Positions 40,500-50,283 of a stretch of DNA of 64,000 bases are shown one piece after another (the first letter of the stretch is position 1; every line of letters begins with the position of its first letter). The DNA lies in the NCBI GenBank assembly GCA_965203755.1, contig OZ241910.1, positions 2,046,001 through 2,110,000 of the forward strand, in the 5' to 3' direction. Source of the stretch: UBA6055 sp965203755 (lineage in GTDB: Bacteria > Chloroflexota > Anaerolineae > Aggregatilineales > Phototrophicaceae). The translations under genes and the position numbers were made by a program. The notes beneath the pieces are model-generated. The model saw nothing but the letters and a program-made list of their open reading frames with translations, had not been told where the DNA came from and did not search any database.

Positions 40500-42521
40500 A
40501 TGTTGACTGACGTGGAAAAGATGCTGTTTGTCATGCTGGCATTGTTGGCCTTTGGCGCCAGCTATGCCGGCTTTTTGGAGATGTACCAAATCATTCACCG
40601 CGGCCAGGGCAAGCTGCGGTCGAAGAACTTCCTCGGCCGAGCATGGAACGCGCTCGCCGTCTATCTGTCGCAGCGCACGACGTTCAAGACTCGGCGCCTG
40701 ACCAGCCTGCTGCATTGGGGGGTGGCGCTTGGCTTTACCTATTATCTTTTGGTGAATGCGCTTGATTTGCTGATTGGCTTCCTGCCCGGTTTTGAGGCCT
40801 CGCTGCTGAATCTTGGCGCGGTTTATGACATTTACCGCCTGCTTGCTGATCTTATGAGCCTGGCAGCGCTGACTGGCGTCGTTTATTTTATCCTCCGCCG
40901 CCGCTGTTTGCCGAACAGGAAAGCGCTTCAGTTCAACGAGAATATCCGCTTGCATCCCAAAGTGAGGCAAGGGGCGGTCGCGCGCGATTCCATGATTGTC
41001 GCCCTGTTTATCCTGCTGCACGTCGGCGCTCGTTTCCTTGGCGAATCGGTTGTCGTGGCACAGCAGGGCGCCGATGCCTTCATGCCCTTCGCAACGGCGG
41101 CGGCCGCCATGTGGAGCGGGTTGAATATCGATGCGCTGGAACTGGCGCGCCATCTATGGTGGTGGGCGGCTTTGGGAAGCGTTCTTATTTTTATGCCCTA
41201 CTTTCCGCATACCAAACATGCCCATCTATTTATGGCGCCGCTCAACTTTTTGACCCGTCCGCAGCGCAGTTCGCTCGGTGAACTGGCGCCGCTGGATTTC
41301 GAAGATGAGACGATTGAACAGTTTGGCGTCAGGCGGCTGGAAGATTTGCACAAGACCCAACTCCTTGATGGCTTGGCTTGCATCATGTGCAACCGCTGCC
41401 AGGACGTTTGCCCGGCTTATGTGACCGGCAAGGAACTTTCGCCGGCGGCGCTGGAAGTCAACAAACGTTATTATATGAACGACCATTGGGGCGCTCTGGC
41501 AAGCGGCGCCGCCTCGGCTGAATCGCTGAACGGGACTTTGCTAAGCGAGTCGGCGCTGTGGGCATGTACATCCTGCGGCGCCTGCATTGACATTTGTCCG
41601 GTCGGCAACGAGCCGATGTTTGACATCCTGGATATCCGGCGCGATGCGGTGCTGATGCAAAGCGAATTTCCCCATGAACTTCAAGGCGCGTTTCATGGTA
41701 TGGAACGGCAGGGCAATCCCTGGCAAATCGCCGCATCGCGCACTGCCTGGACCGACAGGCTCGATATTCCGGCGCCGACAGTGAGGGAAAATCCCGATTT
41801 TGAGATCCTCTACTGGACTGGCTGCGCCGTAAGCTATGACCCGCGGGCGCAGCGAACTGCACAGGCTTTGGTCAAGGTGTTTCATGCCGCCAAGCTCAAC
41901 TTCGCCATCCTTGGCGATGATGAAAGCTGCACCGGCGATGCCGCTCGCCGCGCTGGCAATGAATATCTGTATGCTGAGATGGCCTCTGCCAACGTAGAGA
42001 AGCTCAACGCGGCGGCGCCCAAGCGGATTGTGACTGCCTGTCCGCATTGTTTCCACAATATCGGCAAGGAATATCATCAGTTTGGCGGGCATTACGAAGT
42101 CCTGCATCATACTGAATTGATTGAAGAGTTGATTCAATCCGGCAAATTGCCGCCCAGCGCCAATCCGGCCGGCTGGAGCAGCGTCACCTTCCATGACCCC
42201 TGTTATTTGGGCCGCCACAATAACGTCGTGGATGCCCCGCGGACAGTCTTGCAGGTCAACAATATCCCGCTGGTGGAGATGCCGCGCAGCCGCAGGAACT
42301 CTTTTTGCTGCGGCGCCGGCGGCGCGCAATTCTGGAAAGAAGAAGAGCCCGGCGACAAAAAAGTCAGCATTGAGCGCTATCAGGAAGCCCAGTCAACCGG
42401 CGCCGCCGCGCTGGCAGTCGCTTGCCCCTTCTGTATGCGGATGTTCGAGGATGCTGGCGATGAAGCTGCTGATGGCCCAAAAGTCATGGATATTGCCGAG
42501 ATAATCGCCGAGAGCCTGTAG
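40500..42521 (+). CDS. HdrD-like membrane Fe-S oxidoreductase (EtfOx type)
   Basis: 673 aa. The first 230 residues hold about five membrane helices like the NarI/HdrE b-type unit (LLHWGVALGFTYYLLVNALD with His; LHVGARFLG with His). Then come two 4Fe-4S sites, CIMCNRCQDVCPAY and CTSCGACIDICPVGNEP, and two CCG-type cysteine-rich regions, the second clear as FCCGAGGAQFWKEE and the first around DDESCTGDAARRAG with ACPHC. This fused layout is known from ETF:menaquinone oxidoreductases and HdrDE-like enzymes, which pass electrons from a soluble donor to the quinone pool. No etfAB is in the window. Confidence 0.85.
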   Translation: MLTDVEKMLFVMLALLAFGASYAGFLEMYQIIHRGQGKLRSKNFLGRAWNALAVYLSQRTTFKTRRLTSLLHWGVALGFTYYLLVNALDLLIGFLPGFEASLLNLGAVYDIYRLLADLMSLAALTGVVYFILRRRCLPNRKALQFNENIRLHPKVRQGAVARDSMIVALFILLHVGARFLGESVVVAQQGADAFMPFATAAAAMWSGLNIDALELARHLWWWAALGSVLIFMPYFPHTKHAHLFMAPLNFLTRPQRSSLGELAPLDFEDETIEQFGVRRLEDLHKTQLLDGLACIMCNRCQDVCPAYVTGKELSPAALEVNKRYYMNDHWGALASGAASAESLNGTLLSESALWACTSCGACIDICPVGNEPMFDILDIRRDAVLMQSEFPHELQGAFHGMERQGNPWQIAASRTAWTDRLDIPAPTVRENPDFEILYWTGCAVSYDPRAQRTAQALVKVFHAAKLNFAILGDDESCTGDAARRAGNEYLYAEMASANVEKLNAAAPKRIVTACPHCFHNIGKEYHQFGGHYEVLHHTELIEELIQSGKLPPSANPAGWSSVTFHDPCYLGRHNNVVDAPRTVLQVNNIPLVEMPRSRRNSFCCGAGGAQFWKEEEPGDKKVSIERYQEAQSTGAAALAVACPFCMRMFEDAGDEAADGPKVMDIAEIIAESL

Positions 42522-42543
42522 CGGTTTATCTTGATCGCCTCTC

Positions 42544-42572
42544 TTGCCTGTATGTTTGCCGACTTTTATGCT
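42544..42572 (+). promoter_or_regulatory. Promoter of the 11-gene glycosyltransferase array
   Basis: TTGCCT at 42544-42549 and TATGCT at 42567-42572 with a 17-bp spacer. It is the only good candidate before the array, and no gap inside the array is over 13 nt, so it may drive about 21 kb. It rules out starts of the first gene before about 42579. Confidence 0.5.
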
Positions 42573-42603
42573 AGGATTTGGGCGGTCTGTTAGCGGAGGC
42601 TTG

Positions 42604-44523
42604 TTGCGTCAGGTGGAATATCCAATCCAAAAGCGCGAGCGGTGCAAATATCACTTCGCCATGGTTTTTGTCTTATTGCTGGCATTCGCCTTGGGCGCAA
42701 ATGGCCTGAATGCGGATATAATCTGGGGCGACGAGTTGTATTCGGTCTCGAATATGGGCGCGTTTAATCCACCCTACAGCCCGGCGCAGATTATTGACTC
42801 ATTGATGACGCACAGCCCGGATCAAGTCCCGCTTTTCTACCTGCTGGGCGCCGGTTGGGCGCAAATCGCGGGCTGGTCACAGTTTGCGCTGCGGCTGCTT
42901 TCGGTTTTCTTTGGCGTGCTGATGATTTCCTGGCTGTATCGCTTTGCGGCTGATGCGGTCAATCGGCGCACCGCCTTAGTGGCTGCCCTTCTTATGAGTA
43001 CCGCTGCTTTTGTTGTGCTGTACTTCCATGAAATTCGTATGTACACGATGCTGATGGGTCTGGGCATTGTACACAGTTGGCTTTATTGGCGGTTGGCTCA
43101 TGGTTTTCGGATTACTCGATGGACCTGGATATTATTTATTTTAACGGCCTGCCTGTTGTTTTATACGCATAATTTCTCGTCGGTTCTGTTTGCTGGTTTG
43201 GGCATCCATCATCTGCTGTTTGTGAAGAAGTCTCGCCGCTGGCTGCATATCATCATTGGCTGGGGTTTGGGCGCTGCGCTGTTTCTGCCTTATGTGCCAT
43301 TCCTGCTTGACGGTCTTTCTTATGTCAGCGGCAACTCCCGTGCAGCTTCAACGCCCGAGATCGTCGAGGCATTCGCTCATCTCATGGTCAACGGCTTTCA
43401 TTTCTTGTGGCTGCCACTTGTATTGTTATTTGGCTATGCGCTTTATCGAAAGCGAAACCCTGTCATTGTGTGGTTGCTGAGCGCTGCTTTGCTTATGATT
43501 TTAGGTTCCTTGTTTGCCAACTGGCAATTTCAATTTATAAAGTTGAGCAGAATTCGCTATTTTCTGCTAGTGTGGCCTCTATTAGCCATTGTGTTTGCTT
43601 ACGGTCTAACTTCGGCGCCGCGCTGGCGTGTTGTCACGATACTGTTTCTGCTGCTGTGGTGCATAGCTGGTTATCAACTTAGCCGTTCTATAGAAATTTA
43701 TAATTATGCTGGAGTGAGATCGGAGGTTCGCACATATCCACCTTTGCACCGTTACGTTGATGAAATTAAGGGTAAGACATGGCCTAAGGATTACCTGGTT
43801 GGCTTTAGTAACGCGTGGCATGTGAATTGGGACAGAAAGCATGGCTGGAGTTCTGCTGACTATTATCTGGAAGTTCAACTGGGTATAGATGGCGTGTTTA
43901 TGGAAGCAGGGCACGAAGATTCGACGATTAAAAAAGAGGTTTGGGAGATTAGAAGGGATGTGAGATGGGTACTGGATGAACATCCTTACCTTCTGTTCGC
44001 CTATGATCCAGAGAACAAGCCGCCAAATGCTGACATCGCACTGGATATTATTCATGAGGATTATGTTCCCTGTAAGGTGGTTGTGAACAAGCCGGATTTG
44101 CTGATACAAAGATATGTGCATTTTGTCATGGACTGCAACCACCAGCCGGCGCCGATGGAGTACGGTAATGACATTAGGGTGTTTGACCGCGTAGCGCGCT
44201 ATGACTCGGGATCAGAAGTCCTGCAAGTCCTGACCGGCTGGGAAGTCGCCGATGAGGATTTGCTTGATGAGTATAACGTCTCGATGCAGATCATCACGCC
44301 CGACTGGCAGAATGTGCGGCAGGAAGACTGTCATCTGTATGAGTTGCCGCCCTGGGATGTCATTGAACTGTCCACCGAAGGACTGCCGCCGGGCGATTAT
44401 CGACTGATGCTCATCCTGTACAATCGAAACACTGGCGAAAAGGTGAGCGGCCTTGACCTGGCAAGTGGCGAAGCTGGAAACATACTGCCGCTGCTGGCAT
44501 TTACAATCGAGCCTCCCGAATGA
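42604..44523 (+). CDS. GT-C membrane glycosyltransferase, array copy 1
   Basis: About 639 aa. The first 400 residues hold around ten membrane helices. The GT39/GT83 (PMT/ArnT-like) acidic pair is in ADIIWGDELYSV (DE at about 43-44) in the first outer loop, and a second conserved motif is YFHEIRMYTML. Such enzymes move a sugar from a polyprenyl-phosphate donor to an acceptor outside the membrane. The last 230 residues form an outer soluble domain that ends in a beta-sandwich-like unit (GDYRLMLILYNRNTGEKVSG). I prefer the TTG at 42604, because GGAGG lies 4 nt upstream and it gives the same N-terminal length as the other copies. Central sequence resembles copy 9. Confidence 0.8.
   Translation: MRQVEYPIQKRERCKYHFAMVFVLLLAFALGANGLNADIIWGDELYSVSNMGAFNPPYSPAQIIDSLMTHSPDQVPLFYLLGAGWAQIAGWSQFALRLLSVFFGVLMISWLYRFAADAVNRRTALVAALLMSTAAFVVLYFHEIRMYTMLMGLGIVHSWLYWRLAHGFRITRWTWILFILTACLLFYTHNFSSVLFAGLGIHHLLFVKKSRRWLHIIIGWGLGAALFLPYVPFLLDGLSYVSGNSRAASTPEIVEAFAHLMVNGFHFLWLPLVLLFGYALYRKRNPVIVWLLSAALLMILGSLFANWQFQFIKLSRIRYFLLVWPLLAIVFAYGLTSAPRWRVVTILFLLLWCIAGYQLSRSIEIYNYAGVRSEVRTYPPLHRYVDEIKGKTWPKDYLVGFSNAWHVNWDRKHGWSSADYYLEVQLGIDGVFMEAGHEDSTIKKEVWEIRRDVRWVLDEHPYLLFAYDPENKPPNADIALDIIHEDYVPCKVVVNKPDLLIQRYVHFVMDCNHQPAPMEYGNDIRVFDRVARYDSGSEVLQVLTGWEVADEDLLDEYNVSMQIITPDWQNVRQEDCHLYELPPWDVIELSTEGLPPGDYRLMLILYNRNTGEKVSGLDLASGEAGNILPLLAFTIEPPE
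44215..44515 (+). repeat. Conserved 3' block of subtype-one array copies
   Basis: About 300 bp coding the last outer domain (LTGWEVADEDLL to LPLLAFTIEPP) recur with few changes at the 3' end of copies 1-6 and 9 (near 46125, 48055, 49970, 51890, 53810 and 59575). Another block of about 50 bp at the 5' end (GGATTGATGCTGATGACGCT and onward) is repeated in nearly all copies. Conserved ends with diverged centres give many places for homologous exchange. Confidence 0.8.
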
Positions 44524-46433
44524 TGAGAATGGTCAAATCAAAACGGCAAGCCGCGCAAAATGACAGTATCAGCAATCGGACTGGATTGATGCTGATGACG
44601 CTGGTCTTGCTGCTGGCATTCGCCTTGGGCGCCAATGGACTGAATGCGGATGTAATCTGGATTGACGAGTTGGCGTCAGTCACTTTCATGGGCGCGTTTA
44701 ATCCACCCTACAGCCCGGCGCAGCTTATTGACTCATTGATGACACACAGCCAGGATCAGGTACCGCTTTTCTTTTTGCTGGGCGCTGGCTGGGCGCAATT
44801 AGCCGGCTGGTCACAGTTTTCAATGCGCTTGATTTCGCTGTTTTCAGGTGTGCTGATGATTGCCTGGCTCTATCGCTTCACATCAGACACCGTGAACAGG
44901 CACACAGCCATTGTTTCCGCGTTGCTGATGGCCACAAATGTATTTGCTTCAATTTTCTTTCATGAACTCAGGGCATATACGTTGCTGCTGTTGGCAGTAG
45001 TTACACATACCTGGTGCTATTGTCGGCTTGTCTCTAGCGCAGGCCCATCCAAGCTGACCTGGATACTCTTTGTGTGTTCAGCCATTGCGATGTTGTATTC
45101 GCATATTCTTGGCCTCGTGGCGCTGGCAGGGCTTGGAGTGACTCACATTTTAATGGAACGCGGTTCTGGTCAAAGCAGAGCCATTATGTTTGGTTGGGGG
45201 CTGGGCATACTGTGTTTTTCGCCATATTTGCCGATGCTGCTTGGGGGTTCATTCGCGCTGGGAAAAAGATCGAGCGCCCTGGCAGCAAGCGAATTAATCG
45301 AGCCTTTTTGGCTGCTGCTTACCAACGGGTCTTATGTTTTGCTGCTGCCGCTAGCGCCGAGTCTTGTGTATGCCGTCCGCCGGAAACGATATCCCATAAT
45401 GAGAATGCTGCTCTTCGCGTTTTTCATGGGGCTAACGCTATTGTTCGTCAACTGGCGATTTGACCTGATAATACTCAACCGAATGCGATATTTTCTTTTG
45501 CTGTGGATTCCGTGTATGGTATTGCTTGCCTATGGTTTGACGTCGCTGCCGCGCTGGAGAGTAGTCACGGCGCTGTTTCTGTTCCTGTGGGGAATAGCCG
45601 GTTATCAGTTTGGTCGTTCTACAGAATTTTTGGATTATGTTGGATTGATAGCTGGCATACAGAGGTATCCGCCTTTGCACGAATACGTCTCTCATCTTCA
45701 GGATAAGACTGGACATGGGGATTATTTAATTGGTTTTAGTGAGACAGGTAGGGTGAATAGAGCAAATTGGCGTGGCATTGCCATTGCCGACTATTATCTG
45801 AAAGCCCAACTGGGTATAGATGCCGTGTTTCTTCACAAACGTGACAAACAGTATAGACTGGCAAGAGATGTGCGCGGCATCCTGCGAGAACATCCGTACG
45901 TGCTGCTGGCGCATGATCCAAGCGATGTCCCGCCTAACTACATCAAAGCGCTTGAAACCATCCAGGAAGACTATATTCCCTGTGCTATTCTCGTCAGCGA
46001 GCCTGACCTGCGGATACAAAGATATGTGCATTCTGTCATGGACTGTGACCATCAGCCGGCGCCGATGGAGTACGGCAATGACATCAGGGTGGTGGATCGA
46101 TTTGCCCGCTATGTCCCCGAATCGGAAGCCCTGCAAATCCTGACCGGCTGGGAAGTCGCCGATGAGGGTCTGCTTGATGAGTATAATGTTTCGATGCAAA
46201 TCATTACACCTGACTGGCGGAATGTGCGGCAGGAAGACCGTCATCTGTATGAGTTGCCGCCCTGGGATGTCATTGAACTGTCCACCGAAGGACTGCCGCC
46301 GGGCGATTACCGACTGATGATGATTTTGTATCATCGGGACACTGGCGAAAAGGTGAGCGGCCTTGACCTGACCAGCAGCGAAACTGGAAACCTATTGCCG
46401 CTGCTGGCATTTACAATCGAGTCGCCCGGATAA
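44520..46433 (+). CDS. GT-C membrane glycosyltransferase, array copy 2
   Basis: 637 aa. Acidic pair DE at 49-50 (VIWIDELASV), second motif FFHELRAYTLL. The start overlaps copy 1's stop (ATGA). Residues 165-265 (SSAGPSKLTWILFVCSAIAM; VTHILMERGSGQSRAI) differ strongly from all other copies. Further on, a block (about 45487-45612) is nearly identical to copy 3 DNA, and the outer part with LHKRDKQYRLARDVRGILRE is shared with copy 5. A mosaic of at least three sequence sources is visible by eye. Confidence 0.82.
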   Translation: MMRMVKSKRQAAQNDSISNRTGLMLMTLVLLLAFALGANGLNADVIWIDELASVTFMGAFNPPYSPAQLIDSLMTHSQDQVPLFFLLGAGWAQLAGWSQFSMRLISLFSGVLMIAWLYRFTSDTVNRHTAIVSALLMATNVFASIFFHELRAYTLLLLAVVTHTWCYCRLVSSAGPSKLTWILFVCSAIAMLYSHILGLVALAGLGVTHILMERGSGQSRAIMFGWGLGILCFSPYLPMLLGGSFALGKRSSALAASELIEPFWLLLTNGSYVLLLPLAPSLVYAVRRKRYPIMRMLLFAFFMGLTLLFVNWRFDLIILNRMRYFLLLWIPCMVLLAYGLTSLPRWRVVTALFLFLWGIAGYQFGRSTEFLDYVGLIAGIQRYPPLHEYVSHLQDKTGHGDYLIGFSETGRVNRANWRGIAIADYYLKAQLGIDAVFLHKRDKQYRLARDVRGILREHPYVLLAHDPSDVPPNYIKALETIQEDYIPCAILVSEPDLRIQRYVHSVMDCDHQPAPMEYGNDIRVVDRFARYVPESEALQILTGWEVADEGLLDEYNVSMQIITPDWRNVRQEDRHLYELPPWDVIELSTEGLPPGDYRLMMILYHRDTGEKVSGLDLTSSETGNLLPLLAFTIESPG

Positions 46434-48361
46434 TGAAAATGGCTAAATCGAAATGGCAAGCCGCGCAAAATGGCAGTATCAGCAACCAGAATGGATTGAT
46501 GCTGATGCTGCTGGTCTTATTGCTGGCATTCGCCTTGGGCGCGGATGGACTGAATGCCGATGTAATTTGGCTTGACGAATTACACTCGGTTTCTAGCATG
46601 GGTGTCTTTAATCCACCCCACAGCCCGGCGCAGATTATTGACTCATTGATAACACACAGCCCGGATCATGTTCCGCTTTACTTCTTTTTAGGCGCGTTTT
46701 GGGCGCAAATCGCGGGCTGGTCACAGTTTGCGCTGCGGCTGCTATCGTGTTTCTTTGGTGTTCTGATGCTTGCCTGGCTCTATCGTTTTGCGACTGATGC
46801 GGTCAACCGGCGCACGGCTGTGGTTGCTGCTTTTCTCATGAGTACGTCTGCGTTTGTCATATTCCAGTTTCATGAAATTAGAATGTACATCTTATTAATG
46901 CAGCTGGGTATTATGCACAGCTGGTTCTATTGGCGGCTGGTTCATGGCCTTCGGACGTCCCGACTGACTTGGCTGTTATTTATTTTGACAGCCAGTTTGT
47001 TATTTTATACACATAACTTCGCAATGGTCTTGTTTGCTGGTCTTGGAATCTATCATCTGATATTTTTGGCGAGGTCAAAGCGCTGGCTTAATATCATGCT
47101 TGGATGGGGTTTCGGCGCTCTGCTTTTTCTTCCCTATCTTCCCAATATAGTTAGTGGACTTTCTCGTGTGAGTGGTGACAGTCTCAATTCCCGATCAGCG
47201 CCGTACATGGAACTGGTTGAGGTCTTTGCTCAGTTGCTGTTCAATGGCTTGGGAATATTATGGCTGCCGCTCATGCTGGTGCTTGGGTATGCCCTGTGGC
47301 AAAGGCGAACTCGTGCCATATTAGGGTTGCTTACTATAGCATTGACAATGATTATGATGCTGTTGCTTCTTAGTTGGCGGTTTGAATGGATTGCACTCAC
47401 TCGAATGCGTTATTTTCTTTTGCTGTGGATTCCGTGCATGATATTGCTTGCCTATGGTTTGACGTCGCTGCCGCGCTGGAGAGTAGTCACGGCGCTGTTT
47501 CTGTTCCTGTGGGGAATAGCCGGTTATCAATATAGTCAATCTACTGAAATCCTGCTATACACAGGTTTGGTAGGTCAAGCGCGTAGATTTTCTCCTTTGC
47601 ATGAGTATGTCTATCATCTTAAAGATAAGCCAAGATCTAAAGATTATCTAGTTGGGTTTAGCGGCGAATCTAGGCGAGTCAACAAAGTTCGTTACCGAAG
47701 TGGCAGCACGGTGGACTATTATCTGAAAGCCCAACTAGATATAGATGGTGTGTTTCTTGAATCGCACCTTATGAGATACCGGCTTGAACGAGATATGAGG
47801 AGGGCTTTGAACGACTATGCTTACATTCTGTTTGCGTATGATCCGAAAAATACACCGCGAAATGCCCTTACTGGGCTCGATATCATTCGTGAAGAATTTG
47901 TCCCTTGTGCGGTATTGGTGAACCAGCCGGATTTGTTGGTGTGGCGTTATGTGCACCCAATTCTCGACTGCGAACGTGATGACTATGCGCCTATCCATTA
48001 TGACAACGGTATCAAGGTCATGGACCGCTTTGCCCGCTATGTCTCGGAGGCGGAAGCTGTGCAAATCCTGACCGGCTGGGAAGTCGTCGATGAAGGTTTG
48101 CTTGATGAGTACAACGTCTCGCTACAGATCGTCACGCCTGACTGGCAGAATGTGCGGCAGGAAGACCGCCATCTGTATGAGTTGCCGCCCTGGGATGTCA
48201 TTGACCTATCAACCGAAGGGCTGCCGCCGGGCGATTACCGACTGATGATGATATTGTATCATCGAGACACCGGCGAAAAGGTCGGCGGCCTTGATCTGAC
48301 CAGCGGCGAAGCTGGAAACATATTGCCGCTATTGGCATTTACAATCAAGCCGCCCGAATGA
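46433..48361 (+). CDS. GT-C membrane glycosyltransferase, array copy 3
   Basis: 642 aa. VIWLDELHSV and QFHEIRMYILL motifs. The start shares one base with the stop of copy 2 (TAATG). Transmembrane part near 47005-47140 is nearly identical to copy 4, while 47408-47533 matches copy 2. The outer segment LESHLMRYRLERDMRRALND is shared with copy 4 only. The last domain has GGLDL in place of the usual SGLDL. Confidence 0.82.
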   Translation: MKMAKSKWQAAQNGSISNQNGLMLMLLVLLLAFALGADGLNADVIWLDELHSVSSMGVFNPPHSPAQIIDSLITHSPDHVPLYFFLGAFWAQIAGWSQFALRLLSCFFGVLMLAWLYRFATDAVNRRTAVVAAFLMSTSAFVIFQFHEIRMYILLMQLGIMHSWFYWRLVHGLRTSRLTWLLFILTASLLFYTHNFAMVLFAGLGIYHLIFLARSKRWLNIMLGWGFGALLFLPYLPNIVSGLSRVSGDSLNSRSAPYMELVEVFAQLLFNGLGILWLPLMLVLGYALWQRRTRAILGLLTIALTMIMMLLLLSWRFEWIALTRMRYFLLLWIPCMILLAYGLTSLPRWRVVTALFLFLWGIAGYQYSQSTEILLYTGLVGQARRFSPLHEYVYHLKDKPRSKDYLVGFSGESRRVNKVRYRSGSTVDYYLKAQLDIDGVFLESHLMRYRLERDMRRALNDYAYILFAYDPKNTPRNALTGLDIIREEFVPCAVLVNQPDLLVWRYVHPILDCERDDYAPIHYDNGIKVMDRFARYVSEAEAVQILTGWEVVDEGLLDEYNVSLQIVTPDWQNVRQEDRHLYELPPWDVIDLSTEGLPPGDYRLMMILYHRDTGEKVGGLDLTSGEAGNILPLLAFTIKPPE

Positions 48362-50277
48362 TGAAAATGGTCAAATCAAAACGGCAGGCCGCGCAAAATA
48401 GCATCAGCAGCCGGACTGGATTGATGCTGATGACGCTGGTCTTGCTGCTGGCATTCGCCTTGGGCGCGAATGGTCTGAATGCGGATGTAATCTGGATTGA
48501 CGAATTGTACTCGGTCTCGAATATGGGCGTGTTTAATCCACCCTACAGCCCGGCGCAGATTATTGACTCATTGATGACGCACAGCCCGGATCATGTGCCG
48601 CTTTTCTATTTGCTGGGCGCTGGCTGGGCGCAATTAGCCGGCTGGTCACAGTTCTCAATGCGCTTGATTTCGCTGTTTTCAGGTGTGCTGATGATTGCTT
48701 GGCTCTACCGCTTTGCGACCGATGCGGTCAACCGGCGCACGGGGATGGCTGCCGCATTTCTTATAGGTACAACCGCCTTTGTCGTATTCCATTTTCATGA
48801 AATTAGAATGTACACCCTGTTCATGCAACTGGGTATTATGCACAGCTGGCTGTATTGGAGACTGGCACACGGATATCAGATTACTCGACTAACCTGGCTG
48901 CTATTTATTTTGACAGCGGCTATGTTATTGTATACCCATAACTTCGCAATGGTCTTGTTTGCCGGTCTTGGAATATATCATCTGATATTTTTGGCGAGGT
49001 CAAAGTGCTGGCTTAATATCATGCTTGGATGGGGTTTCGGCGCTCTGCTTTTTCTTCCCTATCTTCTCAATATAGTTAGTGGACTTTCTTTTACGAGTAA
49101 CAATCCCACGTCGACATTGAGTATAGAGCTAATTGAGGCGTTGGCTCAATTGTTAGTCAATGGCTTGGAAATATTATGGCTGCCACTCATGCTGGTGCTT
49201 GGATATGCTCTGTGGCGAAATCAAAACCGCGCTATATTAGGGTTGCTCGCTATAGCACTGACAATGATTGCGGTACTGTTGCTTGCTAATTGGCAATCTC
49301 AATTGATTTCACTTGATCGAATGCGCTATTTTCTGGTAGCTTGGCCCCCGGTGGTCATCTTGCTTGGCTGGGGACTGACATCGCTCCCTGGCTGGTTTGT
49401 AATAACGATATTGATTGGTTTGCCATGGTGTATAGCTGGTTATCAATATGGTCAATCTACTGAAATTTTGCAGTATACCGGCTGGATAGATCGATCACGC
49501 AGGTTTTCTCCTTTGCATGAATATGTCTATCATCTTAAGAATAAGCCAGGATCTGGAGATTATCTGGTTGGGTTTAGTGTTTCATCTGAGCAAGTCAACA
49601 AAGTTAACCACCAAGGTGGCAGCACATCGGATTATTATTTGGGTGTTCAACTGGGTATAGATGGTGTGTTTCTTGAATCGCACCTTATGAGATATCGGCT
49701 TGAACGAGATGTGAGGAGGGCTTTGAACGACTATGCTTACATTCTGTTCGCGTATAATCCGGAAGATACACCGCGGAATGCTCTTACTGCACTCGATATC
49801 ATTCGTGAAGAATTTGTCGCTTGTGCGGTATTGGTGAACCAGCCGGATTTGCTGGTGCGACGTTATGTACACCCGATTCTCGATTGCGAACGGGATGACT
49901 ATGCGCCTATCCATTATGACAACGGTATTAGGGTAGTTGACCGCTTTGCCCGCTATGTCCCGGAATCGGAAGCCCTGCAAATCCTGACCGGCTGGGAAGT
50001 CGCCGATGAGGATTTGCTTGATGAGTACAACGTCTCGCTGCAGATCATCACGTCTGACTGGCAGAATGTGCGGCAGGAAGACCGCCATCTGTATGAGTTG
50101 CCGCCCTGGGATGTCATTGAACTGTCTACCGAGGGACTGCCGCCGGGCGATTATCGCCTGATGATGATATTGTATCATCGGGACACCGGCGAAAAGGTGA
50201 GCGGGCTTGACCTGACCAGCGGCGAAGCTGAAAACATATTGCCGCTGCTGGCATTTACAATCGAGCCGCTCGGATAA
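48358..50277 (+). CDS. GT-C membrane glycosyltransferase, array copy 4
   Basis: 639 aa. VIWIDELYSV and HFHEIRMYTLF motifs. ATGA overlap with copy 3. The first 130 residues match copy 2 (GVLMIAWLYRFATDAVNRRT) and residues 180-240 match copy 3, but the loop after helix 9 (ARSKCWLNIMLGWGFGALLF, then FTSNNPTSTLSIELIEALAQ) and the region LGWGLTSLPGWFVITILIGL are its own. C-terminal domain is of the ELPPWDVIELSTEG type. Confidence 0.82.
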   Translation: MMKMVKSKRQAAQNSISSRTGLMLMTLVLLLAFALGANGLNADVIWIDELYSVSNMGVFNPPYSPAQIIDSLMTHSPDHVPLFYLLGAGWAQLAGWSQFSMRLISLFSGVLMIAWLYRFATDAVNRRTGMAAAFLIGTTAFVVFHFHEIRMYTLFMQLGIMHSWLYWRLAHGYQITRLTWLLFILTAAMLLYTHNFAMVLFAGLGIYHLIFLARSKCWLNIMLGWGFGALLFLPYLLNIVSGLSFTSNNPTSTLSIELIEALAQLLVNGLEILWLPLMLVLGYALWRNQNRAILGLLAIALTMIAVLLLANWQSQLISLDRMRYFLVAWPPVVILLGWGLTSLPGWFVITILIGLPWCIAGYQYGQSTEILQYTGWIDRSRRFSPLHEYVYHLKNKPGSGDYLVGFSVSSEQVNKVNHQGGSTSDYYLGVQLGIDGVFLESHLMRYRLERDVRRALNDYAYILFAYNPEDTPRNALTALDIIREEFVACAVLVNQPDLLVRRYVHPILDCERDDYAPIHYDNGIRVVDRFARYVPESEALQILTGWEVADEDLLDEYNVSLQIITSDWQNVRQEDRHLYELPPWDVIELSTEGLPPGDYRLMMILYHRDTGEKVSGLDLTSGEAENILPLLAFTIEPLG

Positions 50278-50283
50278 TGTAAA

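Noticed and set aside
42544..42603. Longer N-terminus for array copy 1
   Set aside because: That stretch contains the -35/-10 promoter boxes and would add 20 residues absent from all paralogues.
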